Numbered from the stretch's first letter, positions 24,811-33,781 are shown. The stretch is DNA of 64,000 nt from an uncultured Bacilli bacterium (GCA_944349595.1 CALVNF010000005.1:1-64000), one strand, 5' to 3'. The notes: generated by a model from the sequence alone, not told the origin. A program made the numbers and translations.

Positions 24811-27150
24811 TTATACAGTTGGTAAGAATGATGAATCAATTGTAGTTGTTCCAATTGTTTTAATTGTACCTACTATTTCAACTTCCATACATGCAAGTTT
24901 AGTTTGAGCTTCATCTAACCACCATAGATAATTTTGATCTTCTAATGTTAATGTGAATTGAAGTTCATTTGCAGTTTCATCTAGTGTCATAACACATTTA
25001 ACAGGTGTTAATTCAACTTCTTCTCCACCAGCGGTCAAAGCAAATTGTGTCATTTGAAGAATGTAATCTAGACCATATTCATCCATAACCTCAACTTGTG
25101 TTCCATCTTCATTAAGTGCTAATAATGATTCCATACCAACTAAATCAGCCATTGTATAAACAAGATCAGCTTGATAAGTATAATCTGGATATGATTGAGC
25201 AAGTGTTGGTTTTCCGGTTGAATATGTATAAATTGATAATCCGCTAGTAGTATTTAAGTATAATACACTTGGTGTAAATGCATTAGTTTCACTTACTTTA
25301 CCAGTAAGCATTGCATCTTTTGTATACATAAATCTTGAAGTTCCAAATTCTTGACTTCCATCTGCAACATCATCTAATTTAATTTGAGTTTCTTGATCAA
25401 CTTCATAATAATATAAAGCAGAATCAAATTCCATTGTATAGTTAATTGTTGCTGGATCTGCAAAGTGTTCATCAATCCAAGGTCCTACTTTATTTTCTGT
25501 TTCTGGAACAGTTGGATCTTCAAACCAAATTACAAATAAACCATCTTCATCATATGCTACTAATGAAATATTACCAATTAATTTTCCTGGTTCTCCAGTA
25601 TCTAATTCAAAGTAAGTTCCATCTTCACCAGTTGATGTTTGTTGCCATCCAGCACTAACTAACATACTTGTATAAGTAGTAAGTACTTGAGATGCAGTTA
25701 TTGTATCTGGTAATACTAAAATTAAATCAGAAAGATTTTCAGTATCAAGTTGCCAATAACCACCTTCTGGTAAGTAGAATGGTAAATCTTCTTCAGCAAT
25801 ACCAGCAAGTTCTAATAATTCAAGAGCATAATCAACATCTGCCCATGAAGTTTGTGGTGCTGGTTCAACATAATCTTCTAAAGTGTAACCAAATAATGTT
25901 GTACCAATTTCTGAAATTGTAACTTCAACTGCCACTTGTGATCCAAAGAATGGATCAGAAGATGTATATGAAACACTCCATGTTCCATCTTTATTATCTT
26001 TTAATGAATATGAACCATCATCTACTAAAACAATACCATAGCCAAGAGGATCATACATTGCAGCTTCTGGTAAAATATTTTCAATTGCAAAATCTAATCC
26101 AAGACCAGCTGGAAGTGTATAAACATCTCCATCTTTATCAAACATTGAAGATAAATAATCAAATGGAGGAACAACATCAGCCATTGTTAAGCTTGTTGCT
26201 GGGGTTGAACCAACTAATTTTCCATCAACGACTTCAAAATCAGCTAAACCTTCATCTGTTAAAATATATCCTTGTTGATCATCAATAATAAAACCTTCAG
26301 AAGTAACTTTAGTTTCAAAAGCTACGCCTTCACTATCTTCAACTGCAAAAGTATAATTGCCTTTTTTAAGTTCGCTAAATAATGTATCGATTTCTTCATG
26401 TTTTTCAGTTCTTTCATAAACTGGAATGCTTAATTCACTTTCATCAATTACAGAACAAGCAAACTTTGATTCGACACCTTCGCTGCTAACTCCAGTAAAT
26501 GTCATTTCTGTAATCATGTAATCATCATCAATTGTTAATACTGCTGTTTGGAAAGTAACACTTTCTTCGCCATACATTGTTAATACAGTACCAGCTTTTG
26601 TAAATTCATCTTCAGTTAATGTTATTGCAACTTGATGATTTGCACCAAGAGTTAAATCATCAACTGTTAAATCAGCAAATGGGTTTTGATAGTCAGCAAT
26701 ATCAGAATAAGAAGCAGATTCACTTACTTCGCCAGTTGTAGGATCAACTGATTTTTCAACAGTTGTTCCATCTTCTGCTAGATACATATCTGTAATATAG
26801 TTAGAATCACCTGTTTCTCTATTAAAATAATGAGATGGAGAAACTAATACTTCTAAAACAGATTTTTGACTGGAAACGATAATACCGCTTTCCTTAACTA
26901 GCATTGACAAATCGCCTTTTAAACTTAAAACGCCTTTAAGTTGAGCTAATACTTCATCCATTGTATGGACGGAAGTAGTAGTTGTAGTAGTTGTGGTTGT
27001 TGTACCAGTAGTTGTTGTACCTGTGGTTGTAGTAGTAGCTGTATCAGACGTAGCAGTACTTGAAGAACCTTCAGTGGTTCCACCATCACAGGAAGCTAAA
27101 GAAATTGACAATAACAATGCACTTGCAATTGTTAGTAAATTTTTCTTCAT
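24811..27150 (-). CDS. large surface lipoprotein with poly-Thr linker (paralogue 2)
   Basis: A 779-residue exported lipoprotein: MKKNLLTIASALLLSISLAS then the lipid-anchored Cys, then Gly/Ser and a Thr-rich linker with GTTTTGTTTT units. Its body parallels the downstream neighbour: LFSELKKGNYTFAVEDSEG, SWADVDYALELLELAGI followed by DLPFYLPEGGYWQLD, and a terminal VEIVGTIKTIGTTTIDSSF. The start is backed by GGAGGTATGTT. Net charge is strongly acidic. It belongs to an unrecognised family and probably arose from a tandem duplication; divergence between the copies is large. Confidence 0.75.
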   Translation of the reverse strand: MKKNLLTIASALLLSISLASCDGGTTEGSSSTATSDTATTTTTGTTTTGTTTTTTTTTTSVHTMDEVLAQLKGVLSLKGDLSMLVKESGIIVSSQKSVLEVLVSPSHYFNRETGDSNYITDMYLAEDGTTVEKSVDPTTGEVSESASYSDIADYQNPFADLTVDDLTLGANHQVAITLTEDEFTKAGTVLTMYGEESVTFQTAVLTIDDDYMITEMTFTGVSSEGVESKFACSVIDESELSIPVYERTEKHEEIDTLFSELKKGNYTFAVEDSEGVAFETKVTSEGFIIDDQQGYILTDEGLADFEVVDGKLVGSTPATSLTMADVVPPFDYLSSMFDKDGDVYTLPAGLGLDFAIENILPEAAMYDPLGYGIVLVDDGSYSLKDNKDGTWSVSYTSSDPFFGSQVAVEVTISEIGTTLFGYTLEDYVEPAPQTSWADVDYALELLELAGIAEEDLPFYLPEGGYWQLDTENLSDLILVLPDTITASQVLTTYTSMLVSAGWQQTSTGEDGTYFELDTGEPGKLIGNISLVAYDEDGLFVIWFEDPTVPETENKVGPWIDEHFADPATINYTMEFDSALYYYEVDQETQIKLDDVADGSQEFGTSRFMYTKDAMLTGKVSETNAFTPSVLYLNTTSGLSIYTYSTGKPTLAQSYPDYTYQADLVYTMADLVGMESLLALNEDGTQVEVMDEYGLDYILQMTQFALTAGGEEVELTPVKCVMTLDETANELQFTLTLEDQNYLWWLDEAQTKLACMEVEIVGTIKTIGTTTIDSSFLPTV

Positions 27151-27207
27151 AACATACCTCCATTAAAAATATTTTATTATTATGAACACACGATTCACAT
27201 TTGTGTA

Positions 27208-27222
27208 TTAACTTTTAGTTAA
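27208..27222. promoter_or_regulatory. palindrome TTAACTTTTAGTTAA in divergent promoter region
   Basis: Perfect 6-bp arms with spacer TTT, between the lipoprotein (minus) and cytidine deaminase (plus) genes. A second imperfect repeat, ACACA...TGTGT, is at about 27187-27205. It may be an operator for one of the divergent genes; nothing else supports this. Confidence 0.3.
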
Positions 27223-27317
27223 AGCAGAAACTTTTTTAATAATACAAACATTACAATCATTATTAACACTTAAAAAATCATCAAATTTATGGTATTATAT
27301 ATGCCCGAGGTATTAAT

Positions 27318-27695
27318 ATGGAATTTAAACAATTATATGAAATTGCTAAAAAGACATTAAATCCAAGAACTACTTCAAGAAATACAGAAATTGGACAAGT
27401 TGCTTGTGCTTTAGAAACAGTGGATGGTAATGTTTATACTGGTATTAATATTGATACAGCATGTTCAATGGGTTATTGTGCAGAAGCAAATGCTATTGGA
27501 ACAATGTTAACAAATAATGAAACAAAGATTGCAAAATTAGTTGCAGTTAGTGTAAAACATGACATTGTCCCACCTTGTGGAAGATGTCGTGAATTTATGG
27601 TTCAAATTGATAATGATAATTTAAATACAGAAATTTTATTAAATGATAAAGTATATAAATTATCAGAATTATTACCACATAGATGGGAATTTTAA
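27318..27695 (+). CDS. cdd: cytidine deaminase family protein
   Basis: A 125-residue zinc deaminase converting (deoxy)cytidine to (deoxy)uridine for pyrimidine salvage. The zinc ligands Cys54, Cys87 and Cys90 and catalytic Glu56 are in CAEANAIG and PPCGRCREF, the same pattern as the small tetrameric Gram-positive enzymes. The ATG is preceded by GAGGT. The C-terminus LLPHRWEF is shorter than the usual end, and a blasticidin-deaminase-like specificity cannot be ruled out. Confidence 0.85.
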   Translation: MEFKQLYEIAKKTLNPRTTSRNTEIGQVACALETVDGNVYTGINIDTACSMGYCAEANAIGTMLTNNETKIAKLVAVSVKHDIVPPCGRCREFMVQIDNDNLNTEILLNDKVYKLSELLPHRWEF

Positions 27696-27701
27696 AAAAA
27701 T

Positions 27702-28085
27702 ATGTTTAAAACAATTGGCAAATTATTTATATGTTGTGCATCAATAGCTTTAATTATTATAGCTATTTGTCAAATTGTTCTCTATGGTGCATATTATGTT
27801 AAAGAATCAACCTTTTTAGATAATTTAATTGCCTTTTTTGATATAACAGCTAAACTTGTTGTCTCTATATATTCATTATATTTATTTAAGAGAAATAGAT
27901 TTTTGGAAGCCGATCTTGGATTAGGTTTACTAATTATTGGATTTGGTGTTTTTTATTCTTTAACATTTTTAAATGTTGAATCAAACTTGACATATAATTA
28001 TCGAATAATTGATACAATTGTTAATATAGTTTTAGGTTTTATGATATTTATAGGTGGATTTTGGAATAGAAGAGGTGCAAAATAA
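27702..28085 (+). CDS. small membrane protein, four helices
   Basis: A 127-residue protein with four predicted membrane helices (about 5-30, 42-62, 72-92 and 102-121) and charged loops. There is no recognisable family motif. It begins 6 bases after cdd and its stop shares a base with the next start, so it is part of the operon. Confidence 0.6.
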   Translation: MFKTIGKLFICCASIALIIIAICQIVLYGAYYVKESTFLDNLIAFFDITAKLVVSIYSLYLFKRNRFLEADLGLGLLIIGFGVFYSLTFLNVESNLTYNYRIIDTIVNIVLGFMIFIGGFWNRRGAK

Positions 28086-28981
28086 TGAAGAATTGCGAGG
28101 AATTTCGAGGTTTATTAACAAAAAATTTAAATGATGCAGATATAATTTTAACTGGTATTCCACTTGATAAAAATGCATCAATTGGAAAAGGAGCAAGTCT
28201 TGCTCCAAGTCATATTAGAGAATTATCAATCATGGTTCCAGCTTTATCAATGGATGGATACTTAATTGAAAATGTAAAATTGTTTGATAATGGTGATATT
28301 TTAGATGAAGATTTTAAAGTTATTCAAGATAAAATTTTTGATATATATAAAAAGAATAAATTTAATGTCTTTTTAGGTGGAGATCATTCAATTTCAATTG
28401 CTTCTGAAAGAGCATTTATTGATTATGCAAAAAAATTAAATAAAATCCCAGTCGTAATTCATTTTGATGCTCATCCAGATATTTGTGATATTTATGAAGA
28501 TAATTTATATTCTCATGCTTGTCCAAATAAAAGAAGTTTAGACTATGGATTAAAAGATGAAAACTTAACAATAATTGGAGCAAGAGGTTTTGAATTACAA
28601 GAAGTTGAATTTTTAAAAAAGCATCCTAAAATTGATGTTTTTAAAACAAGTGATGTTTTAAAACTAAAAACTGATGCTTTAGTTGAATATATAGTTAATA
28701 AATATTCTAGTGATAAATATCTTATTCATATATCTTATGATATAGATATAAACGATCCAAGTTATGCCCCAGGAACAGGTACTCCAGAGCCTTTTGGTAT
28801 TGATAATTTAACAGTTATTGAAATTATTTGCAATTTAGTAAGATATTTAAATTGTATTTCTCTTGATCTAGTTGAAGTTTCTCCAAAACTCGATATTAAC
28901 GATATTACATCATATTTAGCAATAAAAGGTTTATACGAAATTTTTTATTATTTATCAAAAAAGAAAAATGGAATGGACTGA
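28085..28981 (+). CDS. arginase/agmatinase family ureohydrolase
   Basis: A 298-residue ureohydrolase-fold enzyme. All six manganese ligands are in place: His101 in GGDHS, Asp128, His130 and Asp132 in HFDAHPD, and Asp219 and Asp221 in SYDIDIND. The PGTGTPEPFG loop is typical of the agmatinase/formimidoylglutamase side of the family. It would hydrolyse a guanidino compound to an amine and urea, but which one (agmatine, arginine, guanidinobutyrate) is not evident. It overlaps ung by 14 bases. Confidence 0.85.
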   Translation: MKNCEEFRGLLTKNLNDADIILTGIPLDKNASIGKGASLAPSHIRELSIMVPALSMDGYLIENVKLFDNGDILDEDFKVIQDKIFDIYKKNKFNVFLGGDHSISIASERAFIDYAKKLNKIPVVIHFDAHPDICDIYEDNLYSHACPNKRSLDYGLKDENLTIIGARGFELQEVEFLKKHPKIDVFKTSDVLKLKTDALVEYIVNKYSSDKYLIHISYDIDINDPSYAPGTGTPEPFGIDNLTVIEIICNLVRYLNCISLDLVEVSPKLDINDITSYLAIKGLYEIFYYLSKKKNGMD

Positions 28982-29633
28982 TTTATTTAAAAATATAAAA
29001 AATAAAGATTATTGTCTTGAATTAAATAAATTTTTAAACGAAGAATACAAAAATCATACAATATATCCTCCAAGAAATAGAGTTTTTGCATGTTTTGATT
29101 ATTGTAGTGTTAGTGATTTAAAAGTTGTAATTGTTGGCCAAGATCCATATCATGAAGAAAATCAAGCTAATGGTTTAGCCTTTAGTGTTAATAAAAATGT
29201 AGAAATTCCACCTAGTTTAATTAATATTTATAAAGAAATTAAAATTGAATTTGGCAATATTAATAAAAAAGATGGAGATTTAACATATCTTGCAAAACAA
29301 GGCGTTTTACTTTTAAATAAATATTTAACTGTTAGAGCACATATGGCTTTATCTCATAAAATTAAACAATATGATAATTTTTTTATTGATGTTATTAATT
29401 TTATTGAGCAATTAGATAAACCAATTGTTTATATGTTATGGGGAAGAGAAGCTCAAAAACTTGAACCATTAATTAAGAATAAAAATCATCTTGTATTAAA
29501 AACTTCTCATCCCAGTCCATTAAGTGCAAATAAAGGCGGATGGTTTAATACTAATGTATTTATTAAATGTAATAATTTTTTAAAAAAACATAATTTAAAA
29601 GAAATTGATTGGGCGAATATAAATCAAAAATAA
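28968..29633 (+). CDS. ung: uracil-DNA glycosylase
   Basis: A 221-residue family 1 UDG that removes uracil from DNA. It has the catalytic VVIVGQDPYHEENQANGLAF with Asp59, the PPSLINIYKEI block, GVLLLNKYLTVR, and the DNA-minor-groove loop HPSPLSANKG with His181. The length and motifs are standard. Translational coupling to the arginase-family gene is by overlap only and probably not functional. Confidence 0.95.
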   Translation: MEWTDLFKNIKNKDYCLELNKFLNEEYKNHTIYPPRNRVFACFDYCSVSDLKVVIVGQDPYHEENQANGLAFSVNKNVEIPPSLINIYKEIKIEFGNINKKDGDLTYLAKQGVLLLNKYLTVRAHMALSHKIKQYDNFFIDVINFIEQLDKPIVYMLWGREAQKLEPLIKNKNHLVLKTSHPSPLSANKGGWFNTNVFIKCNNFLKKHNLKEIDWANINQK

Positions 29634-29682
29634 TTAAGATCCGCTTATGTTTTTCTTTTAAATTATTTAAAAAAATATTTTT

Positions 29683-29700
29683 TGTGTATTTACATACACA
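29683..29700. promoter_or_regulatory. inverted repeat TGTGTAT-TTAC-ATACACA around the -35 box
   Basis: Perfect 7-bp arms with a 4-base spacer. The -35 hexamer TTTACA (29689-29694) lies in the middle, so a protein bound here would block RNA polymerase. The obvious candidate is the HTH domain fused to the first gene of the operon, acting as its own controller. Confidence 0.65.
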
Positions 29701-29716
29701 ATTAATATGATATAAT
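29689..29716 (+). promoter_or_regulatory. promoter of the restriction-modification operon
   Basis: TTTACA (29689-29694), 16 bp, TATAAT (29711-29716), a near-consensus promoter. The predicted start is at about 29723, so the message begins within one or two bases of the ATG at 29724. Confidence 0.75.
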
Positions 29717-29723
29717 TTTTGTG

Positions 29724-30782
29724 ATGGAAATTTCATTAACTAAAATTGGAAAAGATATAAAAAATTATCGATTAGAAGCAGGGATGTCTCAGGAAGATTT
29801 GTCTTTGATTTGTGGAATTGATCGAGGACAATTATCAAGAATTGAATCAGGTGAAGTTTTAGGGGTTACTTATCTAACTATTGAAAAAATTTTAAATTCA
29901 TTAGGTAGAACGATTGAATATGTTGAAATTGAAAAAAAGAAAGAAATTGTAAATTTAAAACCATTTGTAAAATGGGCAGGTGGCAAAACTCAATTATTAT
30001 CTGTGATTGAAAAAAATATGCCAAAAGAGTTTAATACATATTTTGAACCTTTTGTTGGAGGAGGTGCATTATTATTTAAATTACAACCTCAAAAATTTTA
30101 TATAAATGATTTAAATGAAGAATTAATTTTAGTCTATAAATGTTTTGAAACTGATAGTCTTTTTAATGCGTTAAAAAAAGAACTTATTAAACATGAAAAC
30201 AATCATAGCGAAGATTATTATTATAAAATTAGAGAAGAAGATAGATATGAATTATTTAAAACTTATCCAATTTACGTGAGAGCCGCAAGAGTAGTATATT
30301 TAAATAAAGCGTGTTTTAATGGATTATATAGAGTTAATAAAAGTGGTTATTTTAATGTTCCTTTTGGGAAAAAGAAAACAATAAAATGTTTTGATAGAGA
30401 AAATTTTGAAGAAATTAGAAAGTTTTTTAAAACCCATAAGCCAATAATAACTAATTCTGATTTTGAAACTGCAGTTAAAGATGCTAAAAAAGGAGACTTT
30501 ATTTATTTCGATCCACCATACGATGTACTAGATAATAAAAAAACATTTACATCATATGACAAAGATTCTTTTACTAAAAATGATCAAATAAGGTTGGCTA
30601 ATTTATTTAAGGATTTGTCAAAAAAAGGCGTTTATTTAATGTTAAGCAATCATAACACATCTTTTATTTGTGAATTATATAAAGATTTCAATATAAAAGT
30701 CATACCAGCAAAAAGGATGATTAATTCTAAAGCTGACAAAAGAGGCGATGTAGAAGAAGTATTAATAACTAATTATGAATAA
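29724..30782 (+). CDS. HTH-fused adenine-N6 DNA methyltransferase (DpnM-like, GATC)
   Basis: A 352-residue class D12 (alpha) methylase with an extra N-terminal helix-turn-helix. Residues 1-65 form a Cro/C1-type HTH (IGKDIKNYRLEAGMSQEDL, IDRGQLSRIESGE). The methylase begins KPFVKWAGGKTQLL; the SAM-binding motif is FEPFVGGGALLFK and the catalytic motif FIYFDPPYDV. It is like Dam/M.DpnII and should methylate A in GATC. The fused HTH takes the role of a separate controller protein. ATG 29724 or GTG 29721 is the start; there is no ribosome site. It overlaps the next gene by 8 bases. Confidence 0.92.
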   Translation: MEISLTKIGKDIKNYRLEAGMSQEDLSLICGIDRGQLSRIESGEVLGVTYLTIEKILNSLGRTIEYVEIEKKKEIVNLKPFVKWAGGKTQLLSVIEKNMPKEFNTYFEPFVGGGALLFKLQPQKFYINDLNEELILVYKCFETDSLFNALKKELIKHENNHSEDYYYKIREEDRYELFKTYPIYVRAARVVYLNKACFNGLYRVNKSGYFNVPFGKKKTIKCFDRENFEEIRKFFKTHKPIITNSDFETAVKDAKKGDFIYFDPPYDVLDNKKTFTSYDKDSFTKNDQIRLANLFKDLSKKGVYLMLSNHNTSFICELYKDFNIKVIPAKRMINSKADKRGDVEEVLITNYE

Positions 30783-31548
30783 AGAATATTTCACTGATAA
30801 TTACGTAAAACTTTATCTCGGAGACTGTCTAAAAATTTTAAAAAAAATACCTGAAAAATCAATTGATGTAATTTTTGCAGATCCTCCATATTTTTTATCA
30901 AGTAATGGTGTTTCGTGTCATGCTGGAAAACAAGTTTCAGTTAATAAAGGGGATTGGGATAAAACAATTACAATAAAAGAAAAATTAAATTTTAATACTA
31001 AATGGTTAAAAGAATGTAGAAGGATTTTAAAAGACAATGGGACTATTTGGATAAGTGGAACTTTACATAATATTTATTCTGTTGGAGTTGCTCTTGAAAA
31101 ACTTGATTTTTCAATAATAAATAATATTACATGGCAAAAACCTAACCCAAGTCCAAATCTAAGTTGTAGATGTTTTACAAATTCTACTGAGACAATTTTG
31201 TGGGCGAGAAAAAAATTTTCTAATAATAAAAAAGGCAAACATTATTTTAATTATAAATTAATGAAAGAATTAAATAATAACCATCAAATGAAAGATGTTT
31301 GGCTTTTAAATCTCCCAAAAAAAGATGAAAAGAAATATGGTAAACACCCAACTCAAAAACCAATTTCACTATTAACTAGAATTATCGAGGCTTCAACAAA
31401 AGAAAATGATGTGGTATTAGATCCGTTTTGTGGAAGTTCCACAACAGGGGTAGTCTGTAAAGAATTAAAAAGATATTATATTGGAATTGAAATAGACAAA
31501 GAATATGTGGATTTATCGATAAAAAGATTAAACGATATTAAAAGTTGA
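30775..31548 (+). CDS. beta-class adenine DNA methyltransferase (DpnA-like)
   Basis: A 257-residue methylase with motif order IV (FADPPYFLS) before I (DPFCGSSTTGVVC), that is, beta class. The blocks NKGDWDKTI, WISGTLHNIYSVGVALEK, NITWQKPNPSPNLSCRCF and KHPTQKPISLL match DpnA/M2.DpnII-type enzymes, which can methylate single-stranded GATC and help protect incoming DNA. Position between the DpnM-like methylase and the nuclease is the same as in the pneumococcal DpnII operon. Confidence 0.92.
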   Translation: MNKEYFTDNYVKLYLGDCLKILKKIPEKSIDVIFADPPYFLSSNGVSCHAGKQVSVNKGDWDKTITIKEKLNFNTKWLKECRRILKDNGTIWISGTLHNIYSVGVALEKLDFSIINNITWQKPNPSPNLSCRCFTNSTETILWARKKFSNNKKGKHYFNYKLMKELNNNHQMKDVWLLNLPKKDEKKYGKHPTQKPISLLTRIIEASTKENDVVLDPFCGSSTTGVVCKELKRYYIGIEIDKEYVDLSIKRLNDIKS

Positions 31549-31578
31549 AAAATTTATTATTTTAGGAGGTTTATAGAA

Positions 31579-32475
31579 TTGAAAAGAAATTTTACTGAAT
31601 GGTTAGCAACAATGAAAGATAATATCACATCATGGAGGTATTATACTGATTTTAATAAAGTCTATGAAAACGTGGAAAAAATAAAGATAGAATTAAATAT
31701 TTTAAATTCTTTAATTGGCTCAAAAAATATAGAAAACGATTTTAAAAATATTATTAAAAAATATCCAAATGTAATATCGGCAATACCTATTTTATTAGCA
31801 AAAAGAGAAAAAGAAATAAGAATTAATGACGCAAATAATGAATATTTTTTTAATTTTATAAAAATGAATTATTCAATAGACAATTATGTTTTATTTATGC
31901 GAAATAGTGGTTTGTTTGACCTTTTAAGTAACCATATTATAAATAATTTAGTAGATTATGTATTAGGTGTTGAAGTTGGAATGGATACAAATGGTAGAAA
32001 AAATCGTACAGGTAGTATAATGGAAGACCTAGTAGAATCATTTTTAATAAAAGCCGGTTTAATAAAAAATAAAACTTATTTTAAACAAATGAAAACATCA
32101 GAAATAAAAAGAAAATTTTCTTTAGATTTATCTTCAATATCTAATAAAAATAAAACAGAAAAAGTTTTTGATTTTGTATTTATAGGAGCATTCGGCACTA
32201 TTTATTGTTGTGAATGTAATTTTTATTCTCAAAGTGGTTCAAAATTAAATGAAACAGCAAGAAGTTATAAAAATATAGCTCTTGAAACAAAAAATATTGA
32301 GCATTTCCAATTCGTATGGTTTACTGATGGTAAAGGATGGAATTTTGCAAAGCATAATTTAGAAGAAACTTTTGATATATTAGAATATGTTTTTAATTTA
32401 AATGATTTAGAAAAGGGTTGTATTAGTAAACTTATCAATAACGAATTATATATTCAAGGTAAGTTAGATAATTAG
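31579..32475 (+). CDS. type II restriction endonuclease, DpnII/MboI family (GATC)
   Basis: A 298-residue nuclease of the DpnII family. It has the N-terminal FTEWLATMKDNITSWRYYTD, the central GMDTNGRKNRTGSIMEDLVE and the catalytic-site region VFDFVFIG ... YCCECNFYSQSGSKLNE typical for DpnII/MboI. It would cut unmethylated GATC. The start is a TTG 8 bases after AGGAGGT (31564-31570), which may keep nuclease levels below methylase. It completes a full restriction-modification unit. Confidence 0.92.
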   Translation: MKRNFTEWLATMKDNITSWRYYTDFNKVYENVEKIKIELNILNSLIGSKNIENDFKNIIKKYPNVISAIPILLAKREKEIRINDANNEYFFNFIKMNYSIDNYVLFMRNSGLFDLLSNHIINNLVDYVLGVEVGMDTNGRKNRTGSIMEDLVESFLIKAGLIKNKTYFKQMKTSEIKRKFSLDLSSISNKNKTEKVFDFVFIGAFGTIYCCECNFYSQSGSKLNETARSYKNIALETKNIEHFQFVWFTDGKGWNFAKHNLEETFDILEYVFNLNDLEKGCISKLINNELYIQGKLDN

Positions 32476-32570
32476 TTTTTAAATAATAAACTTAACTTTA
32501 TTTTAATTAAAAAGAATTAAATTTAAATTTTTCATTCAATAAATAACGAAAATTATTTATAATTTTATTT

Positions 32571-32645
32571 GGGTGGTGGATAAATTCGCCTGAGACAACT
32601 GTGATTCAGTTGAACTATGCTTGATCTAGGTAATGCTAGCGGAGG
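32571..32645 (+). promoter_or_regulatory. TPP riboswitch (THI element)
   Basis: Contains the conserved CTGAGA (32590-32595), a variable hairpin CAACTG/CAGTTG, and the core CTTGATCTAGGTAATGCTAG followed by CGGAGG. A TATAAT at 32558-32563 puts the RNA start at the first base of the element. The ribosome site GGAGG (32641-32645) is the 3' edge of the aptamer, so thiamine pyrophosphate would block translation of the following ThiT. I could not draw helix P2 with confidence from the 5' GGGTGG, so the element looks somewhat divergent. Confidence 0.87.
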
Positions 32646-32650
32646 TGACT

Positions 32651-33781
32651 ATGAAAAAATTACTAGAATTCTTACATTTGGATTTGCAATCATTTATTCT
32701 TTATTGCTTATCCTTTTTATTTTTGATTATTGGATTTACTTTAAGTTTCTTTAATCTTGTATCTTTTGAAACTACAGAAGATTTAGTTGAAGAAGTTTCA
32801 GGTACTTCAATGTTTTTTGGAGAGTATTTTAATGGATTTATATTATGTATTTTTATTCTTAATGTAGTTTCATTAATTATGATTCCTATTTCATTATTTT
32901 TTAAAAAATATGTTAAAGGAATAACTCCTTTATTAATTCTTGTTGTTGTTGCTGGATTATTTTTAATTCCAACATTTTTAAATTCCCCTGGAATGATAAG
33001 TGAAGTATATAGTTTTGAATACACTACAACATTTATTCTTGCGGCTGTTTTTGAAATTTTATCTTGCTTATTACTTTTTGGCGCTGAAGGAAAAACTGAT
33101 GTATTTAGTGTTAAAAGCATGACTGAAATTGCAGTTTTAGTTGCTTTAGCTCTTGGTTTAAATTATTTAAAAATACCACTTGGAGCAACTGGAGGAAGTA
33201 TTAATCTTCAAATTGTTCCTTTATTTGTAATTGCTTTAAGATATGGTCCAGCTAAAACATTTATTGCAAGTGGTTTAGTTTATGGTTTATTAAGCTGTGT
33301 TTTAGATGGTTATGGTTTATTTACATTCCCAATGGAATATATGATTGCTTTTGGAAGCGTAATGATTGTTTCTATTTTTAGAAAATTCATCATGGGAAAA
33401 GATCATTTTACTTGGTATGGTTTATTAATTTTATCAGGTTTAATTATAGGTCAAACTTTAATTAGATGGTTTGCTGCAAGTATTGATAGTTATGTATTTT
33501 ATCTTGCTTATTTAGATACACCAACATTTGGAGCAGCATTAATTTATAATGCAATTTATGTACTTCCAACTGGTGCAATTAATGTTGCAGTTTTAATTGT
33601 TTTATATATTAAACCACTATTTATGATAAATTCTGTCTTGCCAAGTCAAGATGATTTAAATTTAAAAACAATTAAATCTAGCGAAGAAGAAAATAGCGAA
33701 GTAGAAAACCAAAATTTAGAAGAAGATTCTACAATAGAAAATAGCAAAGAAACCAAAGATAATAGTGATAAAAGTTTATAA
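32651..33781 (+). CDS. thiT: ECF thiamine transporter substrate-binding subunit ThiT, N-terminally extended
   Basis: A 376-residue membrane protein. Residues about 155-330 form the ThiT S-component (MTEIAVLVALALGLNYLKIP, GSINLQIVPLFVIALRYGP, GLVYGLLSCVLDGYG, and the P-T-G-A-rich end), which binds thiamine for the ECF module. The usual protein is about 190 residues; here about 150 extra residues with four membrane helices precede it, and an acidic Glu/Asn/Ser tail of about 35 residues follows. ATG 32651 is chosen because GGAGG lies 5 bases upstream. The TPP riboswitch confirms thiamine as cargo. The EcfA1/A2/T proteins are at 50.6-53.1 kb. Confidence 0.9.
   Translation: MKKLLEFLHLDLQSFILYCLSFLFLIIGFTLSFFNLVSFETTEDLVEEVSGTSMFFGEYFNGFILCIFILNVVSLIMIPISLFFKKYVKGITPLLILVVVAGLFLIPTFLNSPGMISEVYSFEYTTTFILAAVFEILSCLLLFGAEGKTDVFSVKSMTEIAVLVALALGLNYLKIPLGATGGSINLQIVPLFVIALRYGPAKTFIASGLVYGLLSCVLDGYGLFTFPMEYMIAFGSVMIVSIFRKFIMGKDHFTWYGLLILSGLIIGQTLIRWFAASIDSYVFYLAYLDTPTFGAALIYNAIYVLPTGAINVAVLIVLYIKPLFMINSVLPSQDDLNLKTIKSSEEENSEVENQNLEEDSTIENSKETKDNSDKSL

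Noticed and set aside
25446-26288. Three plus-strand open frames rich in Leu/Gln opposite paralogue 2
   Set aside because: They mirror the reading frame of the real lipoprotein on the other strand, lack ribosome sites and have compositions typical of antisense shadows.
32560-32662. Long-range pairing of TAATTTTAT with the ThiT start region (ATGAAAAAATTA)
   Set aside because: The predicted transcription start at about 32570 lies after the 5' partner, so that segment would not be in the RNA.
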